This document shows positions 20,940 to 31,160 of a stretch of DNA of 64,000 bases, in pieces; the stretch's first letter is position 1; each line of letters opens with the position of its first letter. The notes below the pieces were generated by a model. That model did not search any database and was not told the DNA's origin. It was given only the letters and a program-made list of their open reading frames with translations. Made by a program: the position numbers and the translations under genes. Source of the DNA: Acanthosepion esculentum. Lineage: Eukaryota > Mollusca > Cephalopoda > Sepiida > Sepiidae. The stretch spans positions 100,841,249-100,905,248 of the forward strand of contig OZ038485.1 in the NCBI GenBank assembly GCA_964036315.1. Direction: 5' to 3'.

Positions 20940-21125
20940 TCAGTCTTATTCTTAGTATGTCCAGTTATTGCTCGCCCTGTTTCCACTGAGTGCACACTAC
21001 CCGGCCCAGGGATTGAACCCACATTTACTATGTCAGCAAATTCACGAACCAACGCTTTAATCGACTCGGTATGCGGAACGATAATCGAGGGGGTTAAAGC
21101 ATTGGTGCGCTCTAAAATATATACA
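20940..21125 (-). repeat. tRNA-derived SINE fragment
   Basis: On the minus strand, TACCGAGTCGATTAAAGCG resembles an A box region and GGGTTCAATCCC is a good polymerase III B box about 45 bp downstream. The spacing fits a tRNA-related SINE head. It is followed by a decayed tail. It adjoins the LINE fragment. Confidence 0.65.
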
Positions 21126-21300
21126 AGGTTGTAGTCAACAAAATATTGTGTATTACACTCACAACAGCCCAGTTCTTGATAGTAACTGAGGCCGAAAATT
21201 CTTGAATCAAAACAGGGCAAAACAATAACTTTGGATAGTTTATCCAGATTTTTGACGACAATGTCCACCTTATTTAAAAAAAACTGGGTATAGACAGATG

Positions 21301-21500
21301 NNNNNNNNNNNNNNNNNNNNNNNNNNNNNNNNNNNNNNNNNNNNNNNNNNNNNNNNNNNNNNNNNNNNNNNNNNNNNNNNNNNNNNNNNNNNNNNNNNNN
21401 NNNNNNNNNNNNNNNNNNNNNNNNNNNNNNNNNNNNNNNNNNNNNNNNNNNNNNNNNNNNNNNNNNNNNNNNNNNNNNNNNNNNNNNNNNNNNNNNNNNN
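21301..21500. other. assembly gap (200 N)
   Basis: Exactly 200 unspecified bases; the round size suggests a scaffold gap of estimated or arbitrary length. The flank to the right is GA-rich repeat, a likely cause of the assembly break. Confidence 0.99.
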
Positions 21501-21944
21501 AAAGAAAGTTAGAGAGTGAAAGAGAAAGAGAAACAGATAAATAGAATCAGAGCAAAACAAAAAGAGAAACATAGGAAAGCGAGGGATAAAGAAACAGAGA
21601 AAGGGAGAGAAATATAATACAAAAAGCAGAGAGGAAGGGAGAGAGAGAAATATATGGGAGAAATAAAGAGAGACAGACAGAAACAACTAGATAGAGGCAT
21701 AAAGGAAGAGTGAAAAGAGAAATTGAGAGAGGAATACAGAAACAACAGAGAGAGAGAGAGAGAGAGAGAGAGATACAGAAAAAGAGAGACGAATCCGAGA
21801 GAGATGGAAAATCAGAAAGTGGTTAAAGTTAGAAAAAAAGACAAAAAACAGAAATATATCAAGAAAAAGAAGAAAAAAAACAGCGTGAAAAAATCAGCCA
21901 TATTGAGAAACAAAAAACAAAGATAGATAGATATAGAAAGTGAC

Positions 21945-21985
<41 letters not shown>

Positions 21986-22165
21986 CACATATGCAGATAA
22001 AGAGAGAGGAGAAAGTAGACAAGCGGACAAACATAAAGAATCGGAGAAAGAGAAAATTAGAAAGAGGCTGAAAGAGCTATTAAGGGGTGGAAACAAGAAA
22101 GAAAGAAAGAAAGAAATAAAGAAAAAAGAAAGAAAGAAAGAAAGAAAGAAAGTGAGACATTGACT
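21501..22165. repeat. GA-rich purine tract
   Basis: Almost pure purine on the plus strand: GAGA, GAAA and AAAGAGAG phrases, with (GA)n at about 21749-21771 and 21949-21981 and (GAAA)n at 22094-22151. No stable monomer. Long frames on both strands are compositional. Confidence 0.9.
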
Positions 22166-22970
22166 GAGAGAGGAGTGAGACTTGTCATCGAATGATGCTT
22201 ATCCGTATGCTATTATTCCAAAATATATTCATTGAATTTAACTTTGTAACATCCATTTACAACACACAATTTGGTCTGGCCCTGCGAATTATTTTGAGGT
22301 TGAGTATCCTCATCTTTATAGTTATTATCACAATGCTTCATCCGATCTGTATTTCCGCCTTCCTAAAGTATATCAGAGCATGAAACTCTGTGTGCGGTGC
22401 AGTTTCTCTGCGTCTGTTGAATAAAATTTTGATGACATATAGAGTATCATGCAGACAGCATAAGCGTCGTTGATTGGCTAATAATTCAGCCAGCACTATC
22501 CGGTCATAATGGCCCGGTGAAACAGAGATGATTATGGACGTTGAAATTTAAAACTTATTCGGAAGAGGGTTAATGGCATCTGCTTTAAAATGGTTTTATG
22601 TAGATTGCTATGAATGGCGCCCATTATTCGACTCGTACATGTCTAAAACTATTTTATAATTTCTTCTTATTCGTTCAGAAATCGGCTCCTTTCTTTTCGA
22701 ATTTGTTTCTTTATTTTTATCTTCTTTATCAAGTTTTTTTGTTGTTCTTTCTCGTTCTATGCTGCTTTATTTCTTCCTTCTTTTTCTTCGTCTAAATTGT
22801 TTTACATTTGCTCTCAGCCTCGTAATCAAATGGTATTCTGGATAATTCCTTTTTCTTTCATTATCTTTCTTCTTCCCATATTCCACCTCTGCTTCCTTGC
22901 TTCTTTCTCTCATGTAACACGCTTTCCTCCTCTCTATTTAGATTCTGCTTGTTGTCCTTCAGTCTCTGAC
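22166..22970. other. unassigned DNA
   Basis: No convincing gene. 22660-22800 is T-rich. Short hydrophobic frames (22192-22383, 22610-22795) are what T-rich DNA produces. Confidence 0.5.
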
Positions 22971-23010
22971 ATTATTATTATTATTAATATTATTATTATT
23001 ATTATTATTA

Positions 23011-23275
23011 AGTTAAGCAATGCCGAGCCTGGTCACTACCAAGATGAATGACCACTTGGGAATACTAAGTGTTGTAAGCTTGGATGTGCGGTTGGTGTAA
23101 TTTATAATGGCTCGGAATTGTTAATCGCAGAGCCGAGTTTCAATTCCCTTTGTGTCCGTTATATTCACTGACCCGCAAATACCTTTGGAAAAGGTATGAT
23201 TCCACGTCTTTCCCCCCAGCTATGGGTTAATTAACAAGACTTGTATCACTAAAACATTTATTATCTAAATATCTA
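23011..23275 (+). repeat. 5S-headed SINE, copy with truncated head
   Basis: Starts inside the 5S head at GTTAAGCAATGCCGAGCCTGG, immediately after an ATT array (22971-23010), and runs through GGATGTGCGGTTGGTGTAAT, TATTCACTGACCCGCAAATACC and TATGGGTTAATTAACAAGACTTG. 5' truncation is typical of retroposition, or the array may have replaced the first 40 bp. Confidence 0.8.
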
Positions 23276-23340
23276 CGAACAATATATCTATAAATTATAC
23301 GTTTACGCTGATCGTTAATATAAAGTAGAAAGAGCGGTAC

Positions 23341-23405
23341 AATCACCGAAGTTAAGCAACGCCAAGTTTGGTCAGTAACTAGAAGGGTGACCTATTGGGA
23401 TTATC
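23341..23405 (+). repeat. isolated 5S-like head fragment
   Basis: AATCACCGAAGTTAAGCAAC followed by GCCAAGTTTGGTCAGTAACT and GGGTGACCTATTGGGA is closer to 5S RNA than the neighbouring SINE heads, but stops without a body. Either a truncated SINE or a 5S pseudogene fragment. Confidence 0.7.
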
Positions 23406-23458
23406 AGAAGCTGATAGATTTACTTTCTTGGGAAAAGAAATGAAGGTGGGGGTAAGGG

Positions 23459-23725
23459 CTTACGGCCACATCACGTTAAACACTCTCGAGCCTGGTCATA
23501 TCTAGATGGGTGACCGCTTGAGAATATCAGGTGCTCTAAGCTTGGATGTGCGGGTGGTGTAATGGATAATGGTTTCCGAATTGGAAATCAGAGAGTAGAG
23601 TTCCAGTTCTAGTCGGGTTAATTATATTCACTTTCGCGCAAACGCCCTTGGTGAAATGTACGAATCTACCTTTTCTTCTCCCGAGGCTATGGGTTAATTA
23701 GTCGGACTTGTATCAGTAAATCTTT
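23459..23725 (+). repeat. 5S-headed SINE with deletion in the head
   Basis: Head begins CTTACGGCCACATCACGTTA, then jumps to TCTCGAGCCTGGTCATATCT, lacking about 35 bp of 5S-like sequence. Body (GGATGTGCGGGTGGTGTAAT, TATTCACTTTCGCGCAAACG, TATGGGTTAATTAGTCGGAC) is complete. Its 3' tail is split by a family B insertion at 23772-23945. Confidence 0.82.
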
Positions 23726-24318
23726 AAATTATGATGTAAATAAAAAAAATAATTTCATACTATCTAAAACAAATCTGGTTTTAAATAGGAGTAGAGGTTT
23801 GCTTCGTGGTTCCTATTTAGGAATGAGTTTTCTGGTTCCTTCTAAAGTATTTTTCATTCGCTTTCATTCTCTTTCATTCTATTTCACTCCCAGTAGTCCT
23901 TTGCATCTTAGCGATATTATCGCTTAGCTTGGGGGCGAATTAATTTTTTAAAAAATAAATAATAATATTGATTGATAAAGTGTGAAAAAAAATATAAATC
24001 GATCAATCAGTCAACCTTCTTAACAACTGGGGTCCATAGCCTCATTGCTTCTGCGTCAAATCTGATCCCTAATAAGTATTTACTCTGTCTCCCCACTAAA
24101 ACGATTTGTGACACAAGGTCTGGTTTTAAGGTGGGCACACGAGCGCGTACACCCTGACCAGGAACAAAAATTGCCTGTAACCCCCGCAACCGTCGGCTGC
24201 GCTGGTCTCGTTGCGAGCACCGATCCCGCTCTCTGGTGCAATGAGAGGGCGCGAATTCGGGAAGCTGTTCCCCAGGGCTGAGCACCTCTCAGTATAATTT
24301 TCCTCAGTTGCGACTCTG
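23625..24318 (+). repeat. duplicated composite block, copy 1
   Basis: Aligns throughout with 45590-46243: SINE body end, tail, nested family B, remaining tail with GATCAATCA, then about 330 bp of unassigned sequence including CTGGGGTCCATAGCCTCATT, GTGACACAAGG.CTGGTTTTA, ACCAGGAACAAAAATTGCCT and GTTCCCCAGGGCTG. Differences are scattered substitutions and small indels. The last 330 bp have no coding signal. Confidence 0.85.
23772..23945 (+). repeat. family B repeat, copy 3, inserted in a SINE tail
   Basis: GAGTAGAGGTTTGC to TTAGCTTGGGGGCGAATTAA. The sequences on both sides (CTGGTTTTAAATAG before, GATTGATAAAGTGTGAAAAA after) are continuous in the SINE tail at 48758-49110, which shows that family B was inserted. 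Confidence 0.75.
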
Positions 24319-24424
24319 TTTTTTTTGTTTCTCTATGTCGCTGGTTTTTTCCCGCCGTTTTTTTTTTGTGTTTCTGTCTCTCTTTTCTTCTCTCTCTCTC
24401 TCTCTCTCTCTCTTGTTTCTATAT

Positions 24425-24565
24425 TTCTCTGGAATTGGAACTCGGCTCTCCGATAAACAATCCCCCACCCGCACATCGAAGCTTACCTGCATCTGGTATT
24501 CCCAAGCAGTCACCCATCTATATGCTGAACAGGATAGACGTTGCTTAACTTCAATAATCGAAGGG
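24425..24565 (-). repeat. 5S-headed SINE, minus-strand fragment
   Basis: Reverse complement shows TTAAGCAACGTC, a GGGTGACTGCTTGGGAATACC block, AGCTTCGATGTGCGGGTGGG and TTTATCGGAGAGCCGAGTTCC. Keeps most of the head and the beginning of the tRNA-like body. Confidence 0.8.
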
Positions 24566-25184
24566 AACCGTTGTTTCAATTTGAAATGGGCAGCGTGAAC
24601 TGAAATGCCTTGTCATCAATATATGGTGACACAGCAGTCAATATGATAAGGCTAGGAATGAAAAATAATATTTTAGCATCTTTTAAAATTACTATCAGTT
24701 TGAATTTATTGTGTTTCTCGTTAAAGAACATTAGGGGGCAGTATATTTGCTGCAATGGCACCTAAAGTCCTGCGACCTATATTCCTGCTCGTCTTCTCTA
24801 GAGTTATGAACAAAAGCGCCTGTAGTTTAAAAATCCGGCGAAGCATTAGATCATCTTAAGAACATCCGTCTTCATTGCCTGTTGCATCGAATGAGCATAG
24901 AAATTAATATTAATAAAGATCGTCTCATAGGATTTTGTTTCAGCCATGTGTTTATTGTTGGCTCTGTCGTAAGATTATTTTGGATACAAGATAAAAAGCG
25001 GAGAAAAAAAATGGATGACGAGAAAGGACCGGCAAGAAAGTTCTCGATAAAGAGTGAGCAGGCGAACAAGACAAGAGAGGAAGACAGAGTTAATCCGAAG
25101 AAAAAAAATGTTTGTGAAAGTGCTTGGTAAACAGTTTTAACAAGATCAATCAAAAAAATATAAACTATTATATCACACTATTTA
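24566..25184. other. unassigned DNA
   Basis: No repeat shared with the rest of the window and no supported gene. Open frames at 24872-25153 on both strands are short and lack recognisable motifs. Confidence 0.5.
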
Positions 25185-25480
25185 CATTATTCGGACTATT
25201 GTCCTTAATCTTTGTTGCAATAGTTATCACGTTTTGGCCGTTGTACGCTCCGGCCTTCTTCAGGTGTTTGTGATGTCGAACTGTACCCTTTATTTTGCTA
25301 ACTGGGGTAGACTGTTCTAATACCATGTGCCATGTCTAATGGATGTTAGTTATCAGTTATTTCCTGTTAATTCACCTGTCCAAGTTCCCCACTGCCTTAA
25401 CCAGGTATTGAACTCACAACTCTTTGGGTCCTGTTACTGGATCTAACCAACGGCTTTATCCACTGTGCTATGTGTCCTTT
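25185..25480 (-). repeat. tRNA-derived SINE (family T), near full length
   Basis: Minus strand begins with a tRNA-like head: TAGCACAGTGG is a clear A box and GAGTTCAATACC a B box about 45 bp later. A roughly 170-bp body follows with GAAGAAGGCCGGAGCGTACA and ACGGCCAAAACGTGATAA, ending in a GGACAATAGTCCGAATAATG tail. The same body recurs at 25484-25690, 52820-53110 and, in part, at 19787 and 60995. It may belong to the cephalopod SINE groups, but that was not checked. Confidence 0.82.
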
Positions 25481-25483
25481 AGG

Positions 25484-25690
25484 CAAGTAACAGGAGATAA
25501 CTGATAACTGACATCCATTAAACGTGGCACGTGGAACTAGAACAGTCTACCCGGGTGAGATAAATAAAGGGTTCAGTTCGACATTTCAACCACCTAAAGA
25601 AGGCCGGAGCGTACAACGGCCGAAATATTGTGATAAATATGGCAACAAAGATAAGGATAATAGTCCGAATAATTTAAATAGTTTACAGAT
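25484..25690 (+). repeat. family T SINE body, head-to-head with the preceding copy
   Basis: Starts at CAGGAGATAACTGATAACTG without a tRNA head and runs through GTGGCACGTGGAACTAGAAC, AAGAAGGCCGGAGCGTACAA and GATAATAGTCCGAATAAT. It is the reverse complement of 25185-25365, so the pair forms a 500-bp inverted repeat around the single tRNA-like head. Confidence 0.85.
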
Positions 25691-25734
25691 TTCCTCATCT
25701 CAGAAATATAGACAGATTACATTATATTTAGTAT

Positions 25735-26125
25735 GCTTTGGTTTCAGTTGTAAGTACGTCTTTTTACGGATTGGAGATGTATGCTTTGGTTTCAGTTGTA
25801 ACTACGTCTTTTTACGGATTGGAGATGTATGCTTTGCTTTCAGTTGTAACTACGTCTTTTTACGGATTGGAGATGTTTGCTTTGCTTTCAGTTGTAAGTA
25901 CGTCTTTTTACGGATTGGAGATGTATGCTTTGCTTTCAGTTGTAAGTACGTCTTTTTACGGATTGGAGATGTATGCTTTGCTTTCAGTTGTAAGTACGTC
26001 TTTTTACGGATTGGAGATGTATGCTTTGCTTTCAGTTGTAAGTACGTCTTTTTACGGATTGGAGATATATGCTTTGGTTTCAGTTGTAAGTACGTCTTTT
26101 TACGGATTGGAGATTTTAGCTAAAC
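25735..26125. repeat. 48-bp minisatellite
   Basis: Eight units of 48 bp: GTATGCTTTGGTTTCAGTTG, TAAGTACGTCTTTTTACGGA, TTGGAGAT. Units are nearly identical (G/C at the TTGG/TTGC site, G/C at TAAG/TAAC). 48 is divisible by three, so two plus-strand frames stay open through all units (25524-26123 and 25738-26187); there is no sign that either is a gene. Confidence 0.92.
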
Positions 26126-26404
26126 TCCCAACTGGTGTTGAATTCAGAACTGCGCTTTCTGCTAGACTGGATGTTAATCAAAGTTAGAGAGTCTAGTATT
26201 CATTGCTATTAATCTAGCTGATCAAAAATGAACGCAAGTGCCCCAGTTAGATTTTCTATTTAAGGCGCTCTTTTCCCGCTTATAAACATGACACTACGTA
26301 GAAGAGGATAGAAGAAGAATGAAAAGACTGATAAAAAGAACAACTGGAAAATGGGGAAAATAGCGATATTGATTGAATTATTTTTGTTTTTTACAGCTTA
26401 TCAA

Positions 26405-26940
26405 CCCTTTGCCACCCGTTTTATTCACTTACGCGCAAATATACTTGGCAAAGGTATGAATATCTACCCCTTTTCCTCACAGCTATTGATTTATTCTTAA
26501 GACTTGTGTCAGTAAAGCATTATTATCTCTCCCCAACACAAAAAAAAATCTTACAATCTAAAAATATTTTGTGATTTCTTCAACCAGCTATTGGGTTGGT
26601 GCATAATTATCAGGCGTTTTTGCATGCGAGTTATTTGTTAAGAACAATTGCTGTTTTGTTTACATTTTTTTAATAAAAATATTATTTTATTTTCAAGTTA
26701 TAAAATGCGTGTCGATAATCATACGCTCCGGAATAATCATTTAAAAATATTATTGTTGAATTGTTATGTTTCTTTTTTCATAATAAATAATAAACGCCTG
26801 ATAATTTCGCAACAACCCAATAATTAGTAGGACTTATATAACTACACCATTATTATCTCCAAGAAAATATTCCAACAGTATAAATATATTTTCTAGCTTT
26901 AAAAAACCTGCAAAGGGTTGATAAGCACCCTTTGTACGTT
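26405..26940 (+). repeat. SINE body (5S-headed family) without head, split by a mariner-type MITE
   Basis: TTATTCACTTACGCGCAAAT, CTTGGCAAAGGTATGAATAT and ACTTGTGTCAGTAAAGCATT at 26418-26525 match the body of the 5S-headed SINEs. A second body-like piece, TTAGTAGGACTTATATAACT with CATTATTATCTCC and CTGCAAAGGGTTGATAAGC, follows the MITE at 26821-26925. Either one SINE with a duplicated end or two overlapping SINE ends. Confidence 0.65.
26591..26820. mobile_element. mariner-type MITE, 230 bp
   Basis: Ends TTGGGTTGGTGCATAATTAT and, inverted, ATAATTTCGCAACAACCCAA; the terminal inverted repeats extend about 28 bp to CAGGCGTTT / AAACGCCTG with four mismatches. TA dinucleotides flank both ends (26589-26590 and 26821-26822), as expected for mariner. 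TTGGGTTGGTGCA-type ends are characteristic of mariner elements. There is no transposase; it must be mobilised in trans. Confidence 0.9.
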
Positions 26941-26994
26941 ATTTAAATCCGAAACTTATTTTTGATTATAAGAATAATTCTTTCTTTTCCAAGT

Positions 26995-27710
26995 AAATAC
27001 GGCCTGGGTACGACGTTAAACTGCATCCAACAGCAAGGCCTCTGATCAGGAGGTTTTGAGGAAGCGTGGAACCCCCTCTTAATTGCTGGTGTTCCCAGGT
27101 CCACCCTGACCCGGGGTGGTAGCAACTGTTGGGGTCCCAGCTATGGGAAAATAGTGAATTTCCAGGTCTTTACCAGCACATTGAAACAATGATGTTGCCA
27201 ACTACACATTTTTGAAACAAGGATATTGCCAACTACACATTTTTTAAACAATGATGTTGCCAGCTATACGTTTTTGAAACAATGATGTTGCCAGCTATAC
27301 GTTTTTGAAACAATGATGTCGCCAGCTATACGTATTTGAAACAATGATGTTGCCAGCTATACGTTTTTGAAACAATATGATGTTGCCAGCTATACGTTTT
27401 TGAAACAATGATGTTGCCAGCTATACGTTTTTGAAAAAATAATGTTACCAGCTATACGTTTTTGAAAAAAATGATGTTGCCGCTATACGTTTTGGAAACA
27501 ATGATGTTGCCAGCTATACGTTTTTGAAACAATGATGTTGCCAGGGATACGTTTTTGAAACAATGATGTTGCCAGCTATACGTTTTTGAAACAATGATGT
27601 TGCCAGTTTTACGTTTTTGATATATTTAGTAAATACTGGATCTGGCATTAAATAACCCATATTGGTTGATATGCCATAAAACCCCAAACAACCAACCAAC
27701 CAAGTAAATA
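26995..27710 (-). repeat. composite repeat family C, copy 3, with an expanded 31-bp array
   Basis: Head at 27000-27150 (GGCCTGGGTACGACGTTAAA, AGCAAGGCCTCTGATCAGGA, GACCCGGGGTGGTAGCAACT, GGGGTCCCAGCTATGGGAAA). Then about 14 units of 31 bp at 27175-27630, consensus ACAATGATGTTGCCAGCTAT plus ACGTTTTTGAA. It ends with GGCATTAAATAACCCATATT and TGATATGCCATAAAACC. Only the middle array is expanded relative to copies 1 and 2. Confidence 0.85.
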
Positions 27711-27784
27711 TTTAATTAATTTTCGTTTTTGAGAATAACAATTTTTTTTTTTCCAGATACATTTAAATTTTTCAGATACTATTT

Positions 27785-27945
27785 AACTCATGACTGGGGG
27801 TGAGATGAATCCATACTTTTACCAAGAGCATTTGCGCTCAAGTGAATGTAACGAACTCAACTGGAATTCGAACTCGGCCCTCCGATTTTGTCATTTCGAG
27901 CCACTATCCATGAAACCACGTGCACATCTTATTACTTTTGATAGA
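27785..27945 (-). repeat. tRNA-like SINE body, minus-strand copy without 5S head
   Basis: Minus strand reads ATGTGCACGTGGTTTCATGG, then GGAGGGCCGAGTTCGAATTCC (a better B box than in the 5S-headed copies), TTCACTTGAGCGCAAATGC and CAGTCATGAGTTAAATAG. It starts exactly at the tRNA-like part, with no 5S sequence upstream. Confidence 0.75.
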
Positions 27946-28737
27946 TCATTGAATTTAATAAGGGAAGGAATTCGGTGGGGGGGATATCGAGACCAATGTT
28001 TTGGCGAAGACTCGGGTATGAAACCGACCAATGGTTTTGTATAGACAATTTAAACCATAGCTGGGGGGGTTATCGGAAGTCGATACGTGCCCTCCCCGAG
28101 GGAATTAATGTGAATTGAATGACACAGACTAGGCTGAAACTCGTTTCATTTATTTCATTTTCCTAGTCGATAACTGTTAGGACATCTTAAAAAACCCGTT
28201 GAAATAATTCAAACGGAGAAAGAGAAGAGAGAGAGAGACAGATAGAGATAAAGAGAGAGATCTCCAATTAAAAGTAATGGTGGGAGGAGGAGAAATCAAA
28301 AACAGAAAGAAAAAAAACAAACTGTTTAAAACATTTAAAAAGACAGACAAATTTCAGGTTTGGCGCATGCGCAAATGAGAGAATTGACGTTTCGAAGGGA
28401 AGTTCATGCTTGCTCGTGCGCCGTGTGTGCGTGGCGCCATCAAATGTCAGTGAGAGCCTTAGGAGATTTTATTAGATCGGCCGTGCGCGCTGAACCCAAC
28501 TGACCCGAAGCAGTCGATAAAATATCGACGGGTAAAGATGGCTTTTTTGGCCCTCTGCTTCTTGGATTACACGGGAAGCGAAAGGAATAAGTGTATCCTG
28601 AAAGAGGAAAGACATAGCGACTTTTACCATTTGAAATCGTACTTGCGTTAAAAAAAATTCTGAAGTATACATGATGAAAGGAAGGAGATCATTGAGGAAT
28701 AAAAAGACACAAGAACAGCAGCAGCGACAAGACACTA
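27946..28737. other. unassigned DNA with a short CpG-rich patch
   Basis: No gene supported. 28200-28262 is GA-rich. At 28362-28445 the DNA is CpG-rich, including GGCGCATGCGCAAAT, similar to the NRF1 binding consensus, and GTGGCGCCATC. This might be a promoter fragment, but no coding exon follows. Confidence 0.4.
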
Positions 28738-28945
28738 CGAAAGAACAAGAAGAAGAAGAGCAGCACCAGTAACAAGTCACTACTGAAGAAGAAAAAGGAG
28801 AAGAAGAAGAAGAGCAGCGACAATAACAAGTCAGTACTGAAGAAGAAAAGAAGAAGAAGAAGAAGAAGAAGAAGAAGAAGAAGAAGAAGAAGAAGAATAC
28901 GAAGAAGAAGAAGAAGAAGAAGAAGAAGAAGAAGAAGATGAACGA
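28738..28945. repeat. (GAA)n-rich array, upstream part
   Basis: GAA/AAG units with embedded repeats of AGCAGC..CAGTAACAAGTCA.TACTGAAG at about 28760-28845, a phrase of about 60 bp that recurs at 29150-29210. The embedded phrase suggests local duplication inside the array. Confidence 0.9.
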
Positions 28946-28984
28946 GGAGGAGGAAGATGAGCTTGTGTAAATGGCTGTAAAAAC

Positions 28985-29078
28985 GGAGATAAGCGAGATA
29001 GTAAAAAGACAAGTTACAAAAGACAGAAAATTATGGAGAGCTATGATCGCACATGTATTGAAGGGACAGAACACAGAA
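28985..29078 (+). pseudogene. RTE-like LINE extreme 3' end inside the GAA array
   Basis: Reads KRQVTKDRKLWRAMIAHVLK then GQNT, the last residues of the RTE-type protein, followed directly by GAAGAAGAAG. Only about 90 bp remain. Position of the GAA array at the LINE terminus agrees with 13865 and 49915. Confidence 0.8.
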
Positions 29079-29430
29079 GAAGAAGAAGAAGAAGAAGAAG
29101 AAGAAGAAGAAGAAGAAGAAGAAGAAGAAGAAGAAGAAACAACAGCAGCAGCCATAAGTCATTACAGAAGAAGAAGAGCAGCAGCAGCAGTAACAAGTCA
29201 GTTCTGAAGAAGAAGAAGAAGAAGAAGAAGAAGAAGAAGAAGAAGAAGAAGAAGAGGAGGAGGAGGAGGAGGAGGAGGATGATGAGGAGGAACAACAACA
29301 AACCAGTACAGAAGTTATGGCACTGAAGAAGAAGACGACGAAGAAAAAGAAGAAGAAGATGGAGACGAAGAAGTAAAACAACAACAACCAGTACGAAAGA
29401 ACAAGCAAGTAAAGAACATGAACAACAACA
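29079..29430. repeat. (GAA)n/(GAG)n array, downstream part
   Basis: Long GAA run (29079-29138), AGCAGC phrase, second GAA run (29206-29252), GAG run to about 29278, then decaying GAA/CAACAA phrases. Glu-, Arg- or Lys-only frames are artefacts. Confidence 0.92.
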
Positions 29431-30192
29431 ACCACGGATTATTACAAAAGAAAAAGGACACTTCAAAAGAAAAAGAAGAAAAAGAAGAATTAAAAAAATA
29501 TGGCGAAATCGAACAATTACTATTTAGCACATGAACATTTATATGGGTCAAATTGAAATCTCCCGAACAGGATTAAGGCAGTCACCTCCAATATTCGCCG
29601 CGGCTTAAAAGCTGGGAGTTGCGAATGGGGTTTATTGGTACCTTCATACCAAAACCTTCAGTCAAAGAGCGGCAAAAAACAGACGCTTAATATCGGTAAG
29701 GAAACGGATACACATGAGATTAAGTAATGTACGAGATGATTAAAACAATATTATCTTTATACAAGTGTCCCCGCCACCATTCTTTAAACAATGTTAGTGA
29801 AATCTTAAAAGTGCTATTGCACTTTACAGGAGTCTAATTTATAAGCGTTAGCAAATATTGATAATCCAAAAAAAATTAATACCAAATGAACATCGATATG
29901 TTTGGCTTTTAACATCTTGCTTATTCTACACAGAAGAGAAGTCGTTTTTAATACGATAATCACTGGTGATTAACAATAGAATTATTACGTTAACTCAAAA
30001 CGAGGAAAATGACAGGTGAGTCCAAACATTACAAATTACGAGAAATAAGTTCGGGAAAATTAGGATTGGGTTCTGGTTCCCTTCTAATGTTTGCTTCAGC
30101 TCTATACGCGTAACGCTTGTCCCTTCCTACGCTAATATAACTCCACACAGTAAATCTCTACCTCGAGAGGCACTTATCCCTTGTTTTGGGTG

Positions 30193-30197
<5 letters not shown>
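29431..30197. other. unassigned DNA
   Basis: No gene supported. At 30058-30085, AATTAGGATTGGGTTCTGGT resembles the family B core, but the rest of the family is missing. Confidence 0.45.

Positions 30198-30232
<35 letters not shown>
30198..30232. repeat. (TA)n microsatellite
   Basis: Pure TA, about 17 units. Related pure TA arrays lie at 30424-30487 and 30733-30876 and bracket hairpin elements. Confidence 0.95.
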
Positions 30233-30235
<3 letters not shown>

Positions 30236-30421
30236 ATAATAAAAGTACGGGGACTTTAATTATCCATTTCGTTTATAATTTTTATTTTGTAAACACCGAG
30301 ATGTTCATTATAACGAAAACGTCTTCTTGTTATCATTATAATGCTCTGTTGTCTACATTGAGCTCTCCTTGGATTTATATCCTTCTCGGAATTATCCCTA
30401 CCACTCACAAATTGGTAAAAC

Positions 30422-30423
<2 letters not shown>

Positions 30424-30487
<64 letters not shown>
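30424..30487. repeat. (TA)n microsatellite
   Basis: Pure TA, about 32 units, directly 5' of a hairpin element. Confidence 0.95.
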
Positions 30488-30493
<6 letters not shown>

Positions 30494-30629
30494 TTTATAA
30501 ATATTTCATATAGACAAAACCATTTTACTCACTAAAAGGTTTTAGATTATCACCCGTCGAAGTGCAGCTGAAATGCACTGAAACGAAGTAGTGAGCAAAA
30601 TGGTTTTGTCTATCTGATAAAATTATAAT
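30486..30629. mobile_element. 144-bp hairpin element at a TA array
   Basis: ATTATAATTTTAT and ATAGACAAAACCATTTTACTC at the left are mirrored by GAGCAAAATGGTTTTGTCTAT and AAAATTATAAT at the right, with small indels. The central 50 bp hold TGCAGCTGAAATGCACTGAAA. Noncoding; a TA-inserting MITE is the simplest reading. Confidence 0.7.
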
Positions 30630-30729
30630 AAATAAATAATTATCACTCTACTATCGGTATCGAGCCGTCTTTTGGATTAATGCTGTGAACGTTGGAATTT
30701 ATATATTACTTTTGTTCTCATCGCATCGA

Positions 30730-30882
<153 letters not shown>

Positions 30883-30886
30883 ATAA

Positions 30887-30955
30887 AATAATTCTCGGAC
30901 TAAATCCATTTCGTTATATATATATAAACGAAATGGATTAAGTCCGAGAATTATT
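30887..30955. repeat. 69-bp near-perfect palindrome with a TA loop
   Basis: AATAATTCTCGGACTAAATC to CATTTCGTT (30887-30915) is mirrored by AACGAAATGGATTAAGTCCG to AGAATTATT (30927-30955) with one mismatch; the loop is ATATATATATA. It directly follows a (TA)n array. Confidence 0.85.
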
Positions 30956-31039
30956 TAATATATTTTATGTTTATACGTTATTTTTATTGATATAATTTAA
31001 GTAAATATTGTTTTTAAATATACAATTAATTACAGTTGC

Positions 31040-31160
31040 CGGCCCGAACGTTCGAAACATTTCGTAGTAAATATGTGCTTTCTGCCAGGAATTGAACCTG
31101 CAACCCTAATGGGAACACGTCATTTGTGTTGACGTGCTGTTAACCATTCAGCCACAGAAA
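31040..31160 (-). repeat. tRNA-derived SINE fragment
   Basis: Minus strand has TGGCTGAATGGTTAACAGCA (A-box region) and GCAGGTTCAATTCCTGG (B box), with the usual spacing. The following tail contains a GAAATGTTTCGAACGTTCGG motif. Confidence 0.75.

Noticed and set aside
21270..21745. Frames crossing or next to the N gap
   Set aside because: They depend on unknown bases or on GA-rich low-complexity sequence.
25360..25480. A functional tRNA gene on the minus strand
   Set aside because: A and B boxes are present but the acceptor stem and a normal cloverleaf are not, and a SINE body follows.
25524..26187. A 199-codon frame and an overlapping 149-codon frame
   Set aside because: Built from a SINE body plus a 48-bp minisatellite; the N-terminal peptide is also encoded by the SINE copy at 52930.
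28472..29551. Poly-Ser, poly-Glu, poly-Lys, poly-Phe and poly-Leu proteins
   Set aside because: Translations of GAA/GAG arrays in all frames of both strands.
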